From Elysia chlorotica (lineage: Eukaryota; Mollusca; Gastropoda; Plakobranchidae): a DNA stretch of 64,000 nt. The notes under the pieces were generated by a model. The model was not told the DNA's origin and did no database searches. It saw only the letters and a program-made list of their open reading frames with translations. The DNA lies in assembly GCA_003991915.1 (NCBI GenBank), contig RQTK01000072.1, positions 708,848 to 772,847 on the forward strand, given 5' to 3'. Each line of letters opens with the position of its first letter. The stretch's first letter is position 1. A program made the position numbers and the translations under genes. Shown here in pieces: positions 1 through 10,020 of the stretch.

Positions 1-61
<61 letters not shown>

Positions 62-62
62 A
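1..62. repeat. (TCTA)n microsatellite
   Basis: Uninterrupted tetranucleotide repeat from the first base of the window to about 61. It probably continues to the left. From 62 to 302 the sequence is T-rich, ending in a polypyrimidine tract and AG, so it reads as intron before the exon at 303. Confidence 0.95.
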
Positions 63-302
63 CCATACACTTTCTTTTCTCTTCGTCACCATTCTTGCCC
101 CTCATTTGGCTTCTACCTTCCCTCTTTCTTTTAGTTTGCCTTTTTATCTCTTTAATATAGATTTCCATCTTTCCAAAATGGCCAAATACGCATTGAATTT
201 TACATTAGTTTCATGATTATACATCACCATTCTGTGTATTTTCTCCCCTGTACAAATATTTATATATCTATATTTTTTTTCAATTATCTCCCCTTTTTAC
301 AG

Positions 303-541
303 CTCTGAGCGCCACTATTGCCTTACTCATCTTCCCCGTCTCTGTGGAGATCGACAGCTCCGTGTCCAATCACAGCTATGGGTCGGGCTATGGACTCGGA
401 TGGGGCGGAGCCTTTTTCTTCCTAGCGGCCGCCATTTGCATGAGTCTCGACGACCTTGTGCGGGAATGTTCAAGGTCGCGCTGTTGTCGCTGGTGCTGGA
501 GGGGAAGACATGGGGACCGAGGGGATTTACGGCAGGTGTGA
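303..541 (+). CDS. Exon of a small membrane protein, possibly claudin/PMP22-like tetraspan
   Basis: A strong acceptor (pyrimidine run ending in CAG) precedes 303. The open frame enters with two bases of a split codon and reads a hydrophobic segment (ALLIFPVSVEI), then a hydrophilic loop with one NHS glycosylation sequon, then YGLGWGGAFFFLAAAIC, a likely transmembrane helix, then a basic Cys/Arg-rich tail. The order loop, small-residue GWG, helix, short basic tail resembles the last part of claudin/PMP22-type four-helix proteins, but I cannot name the family with confidence. The frame stops at TGA 539-541. A CAG|GTGTGA donor at 535/536 is an alternative end, in which case the gene continues past the minisatellite. 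Earlier exons lie left of the window. Confidence 0.45.
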
Positions 542-1462
542 CCCAGGGTAGAGTTAGGGTAGTTTTGAAGGAGATGGTGGAGTTTGACCAGGGTGGAGTT
601 AGGGTAATTTTGGCGGAGATAATGGAGTTTGACACAGGATGGGGTTATGGTAGTTTTGGCGGAGTTAATGGAGTTTGACACAGGGTGGAGTTAGGGTAGT
701 TTTGGAAGAGATTAGGGAGTTTGACCCAGGGTAGAGTTAGGGTAGTTTTGGCGGAGATAATGGAGTTTGACCCAGGGTGGAGTTAGGGTAGTTTTGGCGG
801 AGATAATGGAGTTTGACGTTTTGGAGGAGATAATGGAGTTTGACCCAGGTTTAAGTTAGGGTAGTTTTAGCGGAGATAATGGGGCTGTTATCTATCTAAG
901 ATTAAGAAGGATGAAGAGTTGCAAGTTTGATCCAGGGTAGATTTAGGGTAGTTTTTGGGGAGATTAAGGAGTTGCAACTTTGATCCAGGGTAGAGTTAGG
1001 GTAGTTTTTTGGGAGATTAAGGAGTTGCAAGTTTGACCCAGGGTAGATTTAGGGTAGTTTTGGGGGAGATTAAGGAGTTGCAAGTTTGATCCAGGGTGGA
1101 GTTAGGGTAGTTTTGGAGGAGATAAGGGAGTTTGACTCAGGTTTGGGTTAGGGTAGTTTTGGGGGAGATAAGGGAGTTGCAAGTTTGACCCAGGGTTGAG
1201 TTAGGGTAGTTTTGGAGGAGATAAGGGAGTTTGACTCAGGGTTGAGTTAGGGTAGTTTTGGAGGAGATAAGGGAGTTTGACTCAGGGTTGAGTTAGGGTA
1301 GTTTTAGCGGAGATAATGGGGCTGTTATCTATCTAAGATTAAGAAGGATGAAGAGTTGCAAGTTTGATCCAGGGTAGGGGTAGCGTAGTTTTGAGTGAGT
1401 TGTCAATAGAGATATAAGATGGAGATTTAGAGTTTTGAAGGAGAATGGGGATTTTTTTTTTT

Positions 1463-1493
<31 letters not shown>

Positions 1494-2262
1494 GGGCTGT
1501 TTTTTTGTTTTTGAGTTAGGGTATCTTATTAGGAAATAATGGAGTTTGACACAGGGTGGGGTATGGTAGTTTTGGAGTAGATTCGGGCGTTGCAAGTTTG
1601 ATCCAGGGTAGATTTAGGGTAATTTTGGAGGAGATAATGGAGATAATGGAGTTTGACCAGGGTTGAGTTAGGGTAGTTTTGGAGGAGATAATGGAGTTTG
1701 ACCCAGGTTTAAGTTAGGGTAGTTTTGGGGGAGATAATGGAGTTTGACTCAGGGTAGAGTTAGGGTAGTTTTGGAGGAGATAATGGAGTTTGACCCAGGT
1801 TTAAGTTAGGGTAGTTTTAGCGGAGATAATGGGGCTGTTATCTATCTAAGATTAAGAAGGATGAAGAGTTGCAAGTTTGATCCAGGGTAGGGGTAGCGTA
1901 GTTTTGAGTGAGTTGTCAATAGAGATATAAGATGGAGATTTAGAGTTTTGAAGGAGAATGGGGATTTTTTTTTTTAGTTTGATCCAGGGTGGAGTTAGGG
2001 TAGTTTTGGAGGAGGTTAGGGGGTTTGATCCAGGGTGGAGTTAGGGTAGTTTTGGAGGAGATTAGGAGTTGCAAGTTTGATCCAGGGTGGAGTTAGGGTA
2101 GTTTTTGAGGAGATAAGGAGTTGAGTTTGACCAGGGTGAGTTAGGGTAGTTTTGGAGGAGATTAGGAGTTGAGTTTGATCCAGGGTGAGTTAGGGTAGTT
2201 TTGGAGGAGATAAGGAGTTTGACCCAGGGTTAGTTAGGGTAGTTTTGCGGAGATAATGGAGT
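540..2262 (+). repeat. G-rich minisatellite, about 46 bp unit, with higher-order structure
   Basis: Roughly thirty or more imperfect units, each holding a TTTGACCCAGGGT core, then GAGTTAGGGTAG, then TTTTGGAGGAGATAA. Variants with GTTGCAAGTTTGATCC alternate with the main type. A longer block (ATGGGGCTGTTATCTATC and following) recurs at about 869, 1315 and 1829, and its downstream part, ending in a T-run, recurs near 1374-1472 and 1888-1975, which shows amplification at a second scale. The first unit abuts the end of the exon at 541. Open frames across the array are by-products of periodicity and are not genes. Confidence 0.95.
1452..1496 (+). repeat. T21-G24 homopolymer junction inside the minisatellite
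   Basis: Twenty-one T followed by twenty-four G. The matching place in the later higher-order copy (about 1965) has only eleven T and no G-run. The G-run could fold as a quadruplex or be a sequencing or assembly artefact. Confidence 0.9.
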
Positions 2263-2263
2263 T

Positions 2264-2381
2264 CATAAAAATAATAAGGCATTGCTTTTTTTTTTTTTTT
2301 TTACAAAACCAGTCAAAACAGTTAATGAGAACACAAAACATTATTTCTTGCTGGTTCCAAACCATATATGAAAAGATCAGC
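2264..2381 (+). repeat. 118 bp segment identical to 12107-12224
   Basis: Begins CATAAAAATAATAAGGC and ends GAAAAGATCAGC, with T17 inside. It matches 12107-12224 base for base, including the T-run length. It interrupts a minisatellite unit exactly: GAGTT before and TGACCC after rebuild the normal GAGTTTGACCC. Confidence 0.95.
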
Positions 2382-4000
2382 TGACCCAGGTTAGGAAAAT
2401 TTGTAGCAGATGAGGGATGGGTTTGTCGTAGTTCTGATGTAGGATGGAGATATGGTTGTTAGGAGAAGGTGGGGGCCTTGTTGTTGGTATGACCCAATCA
2501 GGAATAACTCTAAAGATCCAGCCCTTAACCTCAAAGAACTTCTATCAAGTCATTCGTTGATTAAAATTCCTGGATTATAACCTGGATGTGTAGGATATCG
2601 GAGCGGCAGTATATATATATTCCATGTGTTCGCCAATCCTGAGACCTTTGGATACATTATTGATCCTGTTGGGGTATTTTCATATGAAAATTTCAAGAAT
2701 TCAGTGAGGGGTGTCAATAGACGCCCGTTGGACAGAAATGACGTTTTGAAAGAGGCGAAAATTCAGACGCGGAAGCCATCTTTCAACTATATTGGAACGC
2801 CAACAAGGAACAAAAAATATGGAATCCTACATTTGTTTCCATCATTCTTGAACCTTTGTTTTTTCTTTTTTTTAATACCGATTGTCTTCAGGTGCCCTTG
2901 AAGGCATAATTATTTCACATTTGCTAGTGTTATTATGCATGACGATTTTATTATACTCATAGATAGTTTCAATAACTCATTCAAAGAAAAAGTTTTGTTT
3001 GACATTGTGAAAGGCCTTTTACAGGTAAGTGGTCGCTCTAAACAAGATGGCTCGATTATGGATATAAAATCAGGATCAGAAGAGACTGGTAAGCAAAGAT
3101 ACCTTCAAGATAGAACACTTACCAAACGCATGATTCAGTGTTGGTCGATAAAAACTATTTATCAATGATTGCCAAATACGCCTATTGTATGCAGAAATAT
3201 TGACAAGAAAATAATTCAAATTGCTGTTTATTCAACAACTTTAAGAGATGCGGATAAACACTCTATGAATAATGTCAGATGTTTTGGGTGTATTTTATTT
3301 TTTTTTTTTTCGATATCCTTCTGCTTGTGAATAACAGGGGAGTGCGAAATTTAAAAACAAGGGGGGGGGGGTAATTGTGTTTTAATGAGGAGCGCTGTAT
3401 CTCAAGAACATCTCCCAGATAGTTTTATTTATGTAAATTAAAAGATCTGCTCGAATAATCGGACAAGATTGATGGCTTGGAAGTTTCGCTTACTCAAGGG
3501 AAATAACTCCTTTCTGGGATATATTCAAGATCGATCCAAGTGCTTGGCGATAATTTTTTTTCCTTTGTTCATACATGTACTTGAATTTTTTTCCCGCCAT
3601 ATTATTGTCTGGACATGAGCTTGAAGTTTATGATTTCGTAGGTTTATCACAAAACGTTATACGTTAGAAAATATGTTTCAATTGAATGAAACTGGTTGTA
3701 TTGTACTGCATTATTTGCTACTGTACAATTATTTTTTTTTAATCTCTTTTTGTTCCATTTTGTTTGTTTGTCTACAACACCCCTTGATACTAGTAAACTT
3801 AGTGTACGGTATTGTATAATTTTATTTACATCTGCATTTTTGCAGTAGCCCTACATGTATTTTGCAATATTTGAATCGTTCAGCATAATAGTGTTTCAAA
3901 ATTTTAGTCTCATGGAAAATCATTTGCATTTGGTTTTGTTTGTTTTTTCTTTTGTTCTAATTTAAATGATACTTTATGTTTATTGGTGAAAGGCGCGTTT
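2382..4000. other. Intergenic or intronic DNA without a recognisable gene
   Basis: A decayed minisatellite fringe lies at 2382-2470. Two open stretches at 2626-2901 and 2935-3168 (plus) are followed by donor-like sites, for example TTTTACAG|GTAAGT near 3023. Their predicted peptides match no family I know and neither has a clear acceptor with a pyrimidine tract. I treat them as unproven. The rest is AT-rich with T and G homopolymers. Confidence 0.5.
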
Positions 4001-4002
4001 AT

Positions 4003-4200
4003 TTAGGGCGTAAGAGTAAGACGGCTCAGTCTGTATAGCGTTGGACTGACGAGCAAGAAGTTCGAGGTTCGATCTTTAAGCGGTGCTCCCGTTGAACCCT
4101 GCCCCCCTCCCCCCACCCCTACCCACTCCTCACCAAACTTGGAGGCAGTTATTAAAGAAACAATTAATTGTAAGGCATTTGCCCATGACAATTATTGGTT
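4003..4200 (+). repeat. tRNA-headed SINE, diverged copy
   Basis: A box-like GGCTCAGTCTGTATAGCG near 4023 and B-box-like GAGGTTCGATC near 4064 are spaced as in a tRNA. The body is C-rich and does not match the main SINE family well, so this is either a second family or a strongly decayed copy. Confidence 0.5.
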
Positions 4201-4517
4201 ATACATGTAGTTTCTTCCATATCTTAAACCAAAGTAAGTTATATACTGGTAAGTTTGAGTTTTTACTTTTATAGATAAGCCTAAATGTAGCCAATCTTTA
4301 TTTGCCTAACCCCTGTTGTGGTCGTTGCATCCACCCGTTTTATCCTGTTTCAAGTGCATGTCAAACCTTAGTGATGTGTTGTTCGATCATAGTCACGTGA
4401 TGTTATACAGCGCTGTAGATGATTCTGAATTTTTTTTCTAAAGCAACAGATGGAAAAAACCTCAGGCAGTATATATAGAGACTTTGATATAAACCACGGA
4501 AACAAACTTTGTTTCAA

Positions 4518-4690
4518 AGGAGCACCAGTGAGCTCAGTTGGTAAAGCTCTTGACTGAGTGACAGGCAGGAGATCCAAGGTTCGAGCTAGCTGCCATTACA
4601 ATGTATTGGATTTAGCTTGGTCAAAAGCCCCCGCCTCTTTACACAATGATTCTTCGCATTATATGGGAGACGTAAAACCAATCAGGGATA
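4518..4690 (+). repeat. tRNA-derived SINE (second type)
   Basis: Head GAGCTCAGTTGGTAAAGC (A box) and CAAGGTTCGAG (B box) spaced as in a tRNA gene, followed by an unrelated body ending GGGAGACGTAAAACC. No anticodon arm and no full cloverleaf could be drawn, so it is not a tRNA gene. Confidence 0.6.
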
Positions 4691-4800
4691 AGATAAGATA
4701 AGATAAGATAAGATAATCCTTTATTATCCCATAGGGAAATTTTTCGTGGTCATACATACATAAATACACCAGTTGTACATGTGTGACATAAAAATTAGTG
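4690..4800 (-). mobile_element. 3' tail of a non-LTR retrotransposon (LINE), fragment
   Basis: Read on the minus strand this is AAATTTCCCTATGGGATAATAAAGG followed by (ATCTT)n. A polyadenylation-like AATAAA directly before a short tandem repeat is the usual 3' end of CR1/Rex1-like LINEs. The related tail at 8235-8330 supports a dispersed family. No coding part is present. Confidence 0.5.
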
Positions 4801-5640
4801 ATGATAATGATGATAATAATAATAAAATATAATGAGCGATTTCAAACACACAACTCTTCACGCATTATACAAGAATACATAATTTATATAGACTTACTGT
4901 GATTTCATTCTGCGCTTGGTAGGCCATTTAAAAACGTGTTTTTCTTTCTTTCCCATTGATTTGTCAAAGAAGTGACGCTGTTGTTTTTTGTTTTTTTTTC
5001 TATCAGTAATGTCCCAGAACAAACGAATTATTCCTCATTAATTTGATTCATCATAGTGAGATAATCAAAACAGGAAGAAAATAAATAATATGCTTCACAT
5101 CGGTATCATGATCTTCCCGGCATAGTTTTTCTAAGAAGCTTCAGCAATGAACTATAAATAATATTTAGATAAGAATATAATGTGGCGTGTACACCTTAAT
5201 GACTTCTAAATGTATACATTCTTGTAAACCACGCTTTTGTTAACTTTGTCATTCATTATTTCCAATTATTACATTATAATAACTAACCAGTTTTGCCTTT
5301 TATCCCACACTTATTGGTTATTCGGTTTGTATATTAAAGTATTCGAGTTGTTGTTTTTTTTGAAGAATCGAATCTGTGCATTCTTGTCACACATCCTTAC
5401 GAGTCAATCATTGATACTAAAGTATGTATGCATTATACTATTACTTTGGTTCTGGCCTGTAACTCTTTTGGCTTGGTAGAGCAGAATTCTACAAACATCA
5501 GCACCTGTACACTCTCTCTTTGATTATCATCAATAGTGTCAAATGTGTTTGGTTGCACGTTATTGTTTTTATAATCATCACCGTCTTCATTATTATAGAA
5601 AATTTAGATTGGTGATTTAAGGTGCACATTAAAAATATGG
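4801..5640. other. AT-rich DNA, nothing recognised
   Basis: No splice-bounded open frame, structural RNA or repeat of note was seen. Confidence 0.5.
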
Positions 5641-5779
5641 AAGAGAGATGGGGAAGGAGACAGAGACACAGACAGAGAGAGGGGCAGACGGAGAGAGAAA
5701 GGGAAAGCGAGAAAAAAAAAGAGAGAGATTGATAGAGACACACAAATGCAAACAGAGAAAGACGGAGAGGAAAAGAGCA

Positions 5780-5865
<86 letters not shown>

Positions 5866-5888
5866 GGGGGGGAAGGGGGGGGGGGCAT
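5640..5888. repeat. (GA)n microsatellite with G-run
   Basis: Impure purine tract from 5640, pure GA from about 5800 to 5853, then G-runs to 5885. Long open frames on both strands here are low-complexity artefacts. Confidence 0.95.
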
Positions 5889-6805
5889 TGTAACTGTTTC
5901 ATTAAAAGTGTGAAAATGTTATAATTACAGTGGCGAAATAGATTTGCTTGCATTCTTCGTTGACTACATAACTCACATGCGTTGATCAGCGTATACATGC
6001 CAGATTCTGTGTATCGGAATATACTTGACTTTTGTTTATATAAAATTATAATTATCCAAGGATACCTGCTAGGTTTTGTATAGCTGAGTCTTTATAAGAC
6101 TAGATTGGAATGTATGTATACCTAAGTATGTCTGAATAATTTTGTATATAATGTGTACATGATTAAACTATACCTGGCTTTTTGCATACCAGGTGTAGGC
6201 CTACAGTATAGCTGATTTCTTTTAAATAAGAATACATGTATGCATATATATGTATGTATACCTGACAGCTTGTGATCACTCAAACTTTTGCCTCATAATT
6301 GCCTCCGTCATTTTCACTTTCACTTTTATATATATCCAACTCCTGTGATGTGATGAATTGTTCTGCTTTATTCTATATTATCGAGCTATTCGACTAGATC
6401 TAGTTCTAAAGCTCGACCTAGTTTTCATGTACAGGTAATTACATCATAAGATTGGATGTAAAATTTAATGAGTAAAAACGCATTCCCGCCCGATCTATTT
6501 GTCTTCCTTCTTCGCCTTTGTCGTCCTTTTTTTTTTTGTTTCATCATTTTTATGCGCCTGATACTCTTTGATCCTGTTTTGTCTAGTCTTTGTGCCTATC
6601 TTTTTCCTTCGTTCTTGTCCTGTTTTTCCTTCATTTAAATTCTCTTTCCTAATAGTATTCTCTATCGATGTTTTGTTCATGTAACCTTTTATACCTCCTT
6701 TTTTATTTTTCCCTTTGCCTATGTTAGACTCTGTATTGCTCTTGCTTCATACTCGACCTATTAAGTTACACTGCACTCTTTTTTAAAACTTTTGATTTCC
6801 TCCTC
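5889..6805. other. AT-rich DNA, nothing recognised
   Basis: Contains scattered TGTATGTATACC-type words between 6100 and 6260, too irregular to call a repeat array. No gene was seen. Confidence 0.5.

Positions 6806-6808
<3 letters not shown>

Positions 6809-6865
<57 letters not shown>
6809..6865. repeat. (CT)n microsatellite
   Basis: Pure CT dinucleotide tract of about 54 bp. Confidence 0.95.
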
Positions 6866-6867
<2 letters not shown>

Positions 6868-6990
6868 CCGTCTTGTTATGTTCCTTAATAGTTATTTTTC
6901 TCTTATCCTTCATGCACTTTTCACTACGCAATTCGTCAAGTCAGCTGTGTTATGGTTTATCTCATTTCTAAAATACTACAGATTTAGAGG

Positions 6991-7243
6991 GGGTGCGGTG
7001 TTCCTGGCGTAGAACATCGGCTTCCGACGCAAAAGGTCCAGGTTCGAGCCCTAGCGATTTCGCTCCCTTCTGGTTGAGTCGGTGTCAGTTAAATGTGACC
7101 GGCTGCGACAGGAGTCATGGTATCCTCGCTCCGTCTCGTGTGCAGGCAGCACATAAAATTGTCAGACGTCAGTCTTGGGCCCCGTCCACAATATAGCCTA
7201 TGTAATGCTAATGTTGGGCGTTAAACCAACTCAACAACAACAC
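6991..7243 (+). repeat. Main SINE family, near-complete copy with target-site duplication
   Basis: The tRNA-like head has a B box in CCAGGTTCGAGCCC at about 7029. The conserved body runs GTCGGTGTCAGTTAAATGTG, GACAGGAGTCATGG, GCAGCACATAAAATTGTCAG, CAATATAGCCTATG, and the 3' end is ACCAACTCAACAACAAC. A 12 bp direct repeat, CAGATTTAGAGG, flanks it at 6979-6990 and 7244-7255, which marks both boundaries. This is the best reference copy in the window for the other members. Confidence 0.85.
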
Positions 7244-7255
7244 CAGATTTAGAGG

Positions 7256-8230
7256 ACTTAAAGAAACGAGATAGAACATTATACAATTGAAGTGACAAAT
7301 TATCCACTCCTTAAACTTTACTCCTTTGTTATGTGTACACGTACCAATCAAAGTAACATATTACAATGTACCTCGGTCCCTTCTTCCTTTATTTATTATA
7401 ACAATTAACATTCTTTGTATTCCTGTTTTTAATGCCTTATTATGTACAAATGATAAATACATACGTGTATTTCCAAATACATGTAATGATAAACAAGTAT
7501 GCTGTCCTCGAGACAAATAATTCCTTTGATGGTTTTCCATCATTTTTTTTAAATTACTTCACTGCACCTCTCTTTGTGTCCTTATTAATTCAGGAGAACT
7601 TTCTGCGAATTTCGTTTCATTAAGACTATGAGAACCCTTCGATTGGCATAGAAGTTTAATTTTTTTTTTAAGGCAAGTTAATAATATGCATATAAAATGC
7701 ATTGTTTGATATTTTTTGTTGCTCATATTGAGACGAGACAAAGAAATTTGTATTTGTTTTTGCTTTTTTTTTTTTAATCAAGCACTAAGTTTAATAACTT
7801 ATCTTTCATGCTTTATCACCAGCTGCATTAAGTAATAGAATTTAATCTTTTTTTTAAACCCTTTTTTAATTACTATTATTATGATTACTATTATAATTAC
7901 TTATAAAAAATTAAACTCACTTTTTATAATCTCTTCACTGAAAAAGAATATTCTTGTTCTTTTGTTTAAGCCTACATGTAATTTTGTTGGTGTGTGCTGT
8001 GCGCATGTTTAGGTGTGTGTTAAGTTTTTTTGTTTGTTTTTTTGTGTTTTTGTTTTGTTTTTTTGTGGGGGAGCTTTGTTGGATTGCTGGGGTTTTTTTG
8101 TTATGGGGAACCTTTTTTCTGTTTCTGTTGTTTTTTTATTTTAAGGATGTTCCTTTTGTTTCCGATTTGATTTTTGTTGAGGAGGTTTCACCACAAAATT
8201 ATAGTTAGTTTCAGAATCATTGTGATAAGA
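7256..8230. other. T-rich DNA, nothing recognised
   Basis: Many T homopolymers. A long T/G-rich open frame at 7954-8208 is compositional and lacks splice or start context. Confidence 0.5.
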
Positions 8231-8234
8231 CATG

Positions 8235-8330
8235 ATACAGATAGTCCTTTATTAATCCCGGGGGTTGGGTTAAAATGGCATGCCCAAAAACACTTCTACA
8301 ATTTACATTTGAAAATGAGAATGAAAATAT
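8235..8330 (-). mobile_element. LINE 3' tail fragment
   Basis: On the minus strand it reads AACCCCCGGGATTAATAAAGGAC, matching the style of the tail at 4690-4760. It is a short non-coding fragment. Confidence 0.4.
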
Positions 8331-9880
8331 AAAAATGTGCACATTATTATATGAATATTACGGAAAGTCATATTTATTTTCTGTATAATATATTAATTGC
8401 ATATCACAATAAGGAATAGAAATGAGCTTAAATAATAAATTCATAAAATAATTCAAGAGAAGATGTTTTTACGGCACATCAGCTCAGTAATGGCTATATT
8501 ATTCAAGAGAAGATCTATTTTTATAGGCTTCCTTAAAAATAAGGAAGAAATTTCCAAGCAACTGCATTTATTCAAAATGTATGTATAATTATAAGGAACA
8601 TGTATTGCTAATTAACATAATCCATTTCCAAGCATTTCTTTTTTGTAAACCTAATTCTCACCACAGGATATAAAGTTTCAAAGAAGCACAAACAGCCCTT
8701 CGGGAGTGTACAAAGAGCACCCAATTTCTTTACGAAAAAATATGCTTGTCCATGACAATATGGCATCGACTTTCAGGAAACTTAAGTAGTGTAATTTGAT
8801 GGAACAGGAATAGGGTAGATATTTTTCTCATGCGCGTCAAACTTTTTAGTATGGATCAGGGAAAATATCAATCATGAAAGTGTTTTAAGCGTGTTGTCGT
8901 GGAAAGGGAAAGATTGGTTTGTCTTGAACGTGTACATTTTTTGGATGACTTTCATATCGGTGTGTGCTTCTGTAAAACTTAGTGTTCTGTGATTTTCACT
9001 GTTTAGCTGTTTCCGCCGTAAAATTTTATAAAAAGGACAAATGGTTTATTTCAAATGGAACTTTTTTTTTTTTGAAAGGCCAACTATTAAATGCAGACAC
9101 ATAAAAAAGACAAAATTAATACAAGAAAAAGAAAAGGAGACAAAATATGCCAACAATATTTTAGTGATAAAAATTTTATATCCACTCAAAGTAGATTTTA
9201 TTCAAAATTAGTTAAATATTAACTTTCTACAAATCATTGCTAAGACATTAGACAAAATGAATAAACAAAATGTGACACGATATGATAATTCCACATGGCA
9301 GATTTTACCCTGCGAGTTATTTCTTTTTGAACTACGTCAGGACATGTATGAATGCCATTGCAAGTTTTACATAACAAAATACAGGAAACAACTTTTTTTT
9401 TTTTTTTTTTTTTCAGAAACTTGGTCCAGTCATACTTTGAAAGGAATGAAATTTGCCTTCTCATTTTTTGTTTCAGTTTAAGGAGCTTTTCAAAAATTTA
9501 TAATTTGCAAAACTTGATCCCTTTTGCAAAATTTAAAGAGTTTATTTTTACAAATTAAAAGTTCACTAATTGTTACATTTTTCTGGTTTTATAGTTACAA
9601 AATAACTGACAACAATTTCTAATTTGTAAATTTTGTACATATCTTTCAGTGCAAAATTATTTGATTAAGTATCAAGCTGAGAACAAAAATACTATCCTCA
9701 TATCATATCATCAAAACAATTTGTAGCCATAAATACATGTACAAGGATGAAAATAAATCTCGTTACTTTCTAGCAAATGACATGTACTCAACTCATTGAT
9801 TTAATACCTTTCTTAAAAATGGTAAAGAAAACGTTTATAAAATACACCTTTCTCGTTATGCAGCAGATGAGTGTATGTGT
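8331..9880. other. AT-rich DNA, nothing recognised
   Basis: Homopolymer runs at 9062 and 9392. A short word, TTACGGCACATCAGC, near 8471 recurs imperfectly at about 62566 and may be the edge of a dispersed repeat. No gene was seen. Confidence 0.45.
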
Positions 9881-9881
<1 letters not shown>

Positions 9882-9925
<44 letters not shown>

Positions 9926-10020
9926 AAAAAGGGGGTGGGGGAGGGAAAGACATTAGAGAGAGAGAGAAAGAGAGAGAAGTTGAAGATAAACTAATACACA
10001 GAGAGATAGACAGTGAGAAA
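9882..10020. repeat. (GA)n microsatellite, impure
   Basis: Pure GA at about 9882-9921, then purine-rich sequence to about 10020. Confidence 0.9.

Noticed and set aside
540-2262. TTAGGG words in every minisatellite unit, suggesting telomeric DNA
   Set aside because: The hexamer occurs once per 46 bp unit and never in tandem, so this is a minisatellite and not interstitial telomere repeat.
2626-3168. Two consecutive open frames as exons of the upstream membrane-protein gene
   Set aside because: No similarity to a known family and weak acceptors; kept only as a remark in the regional entry.
4523-4575. Possible tRNA gene (A and B boxes)
   Set aside because: No acceptor stem or anticodon arm could be paired, and a SINE body follows the head.
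5498-5998. Long open frame of Ser/Leu repeats (also at 52837-53275 and 56081-56428)
   Set aside because: Translation of CT or GA dinucleotide tracts; such frames are open by composition alone.
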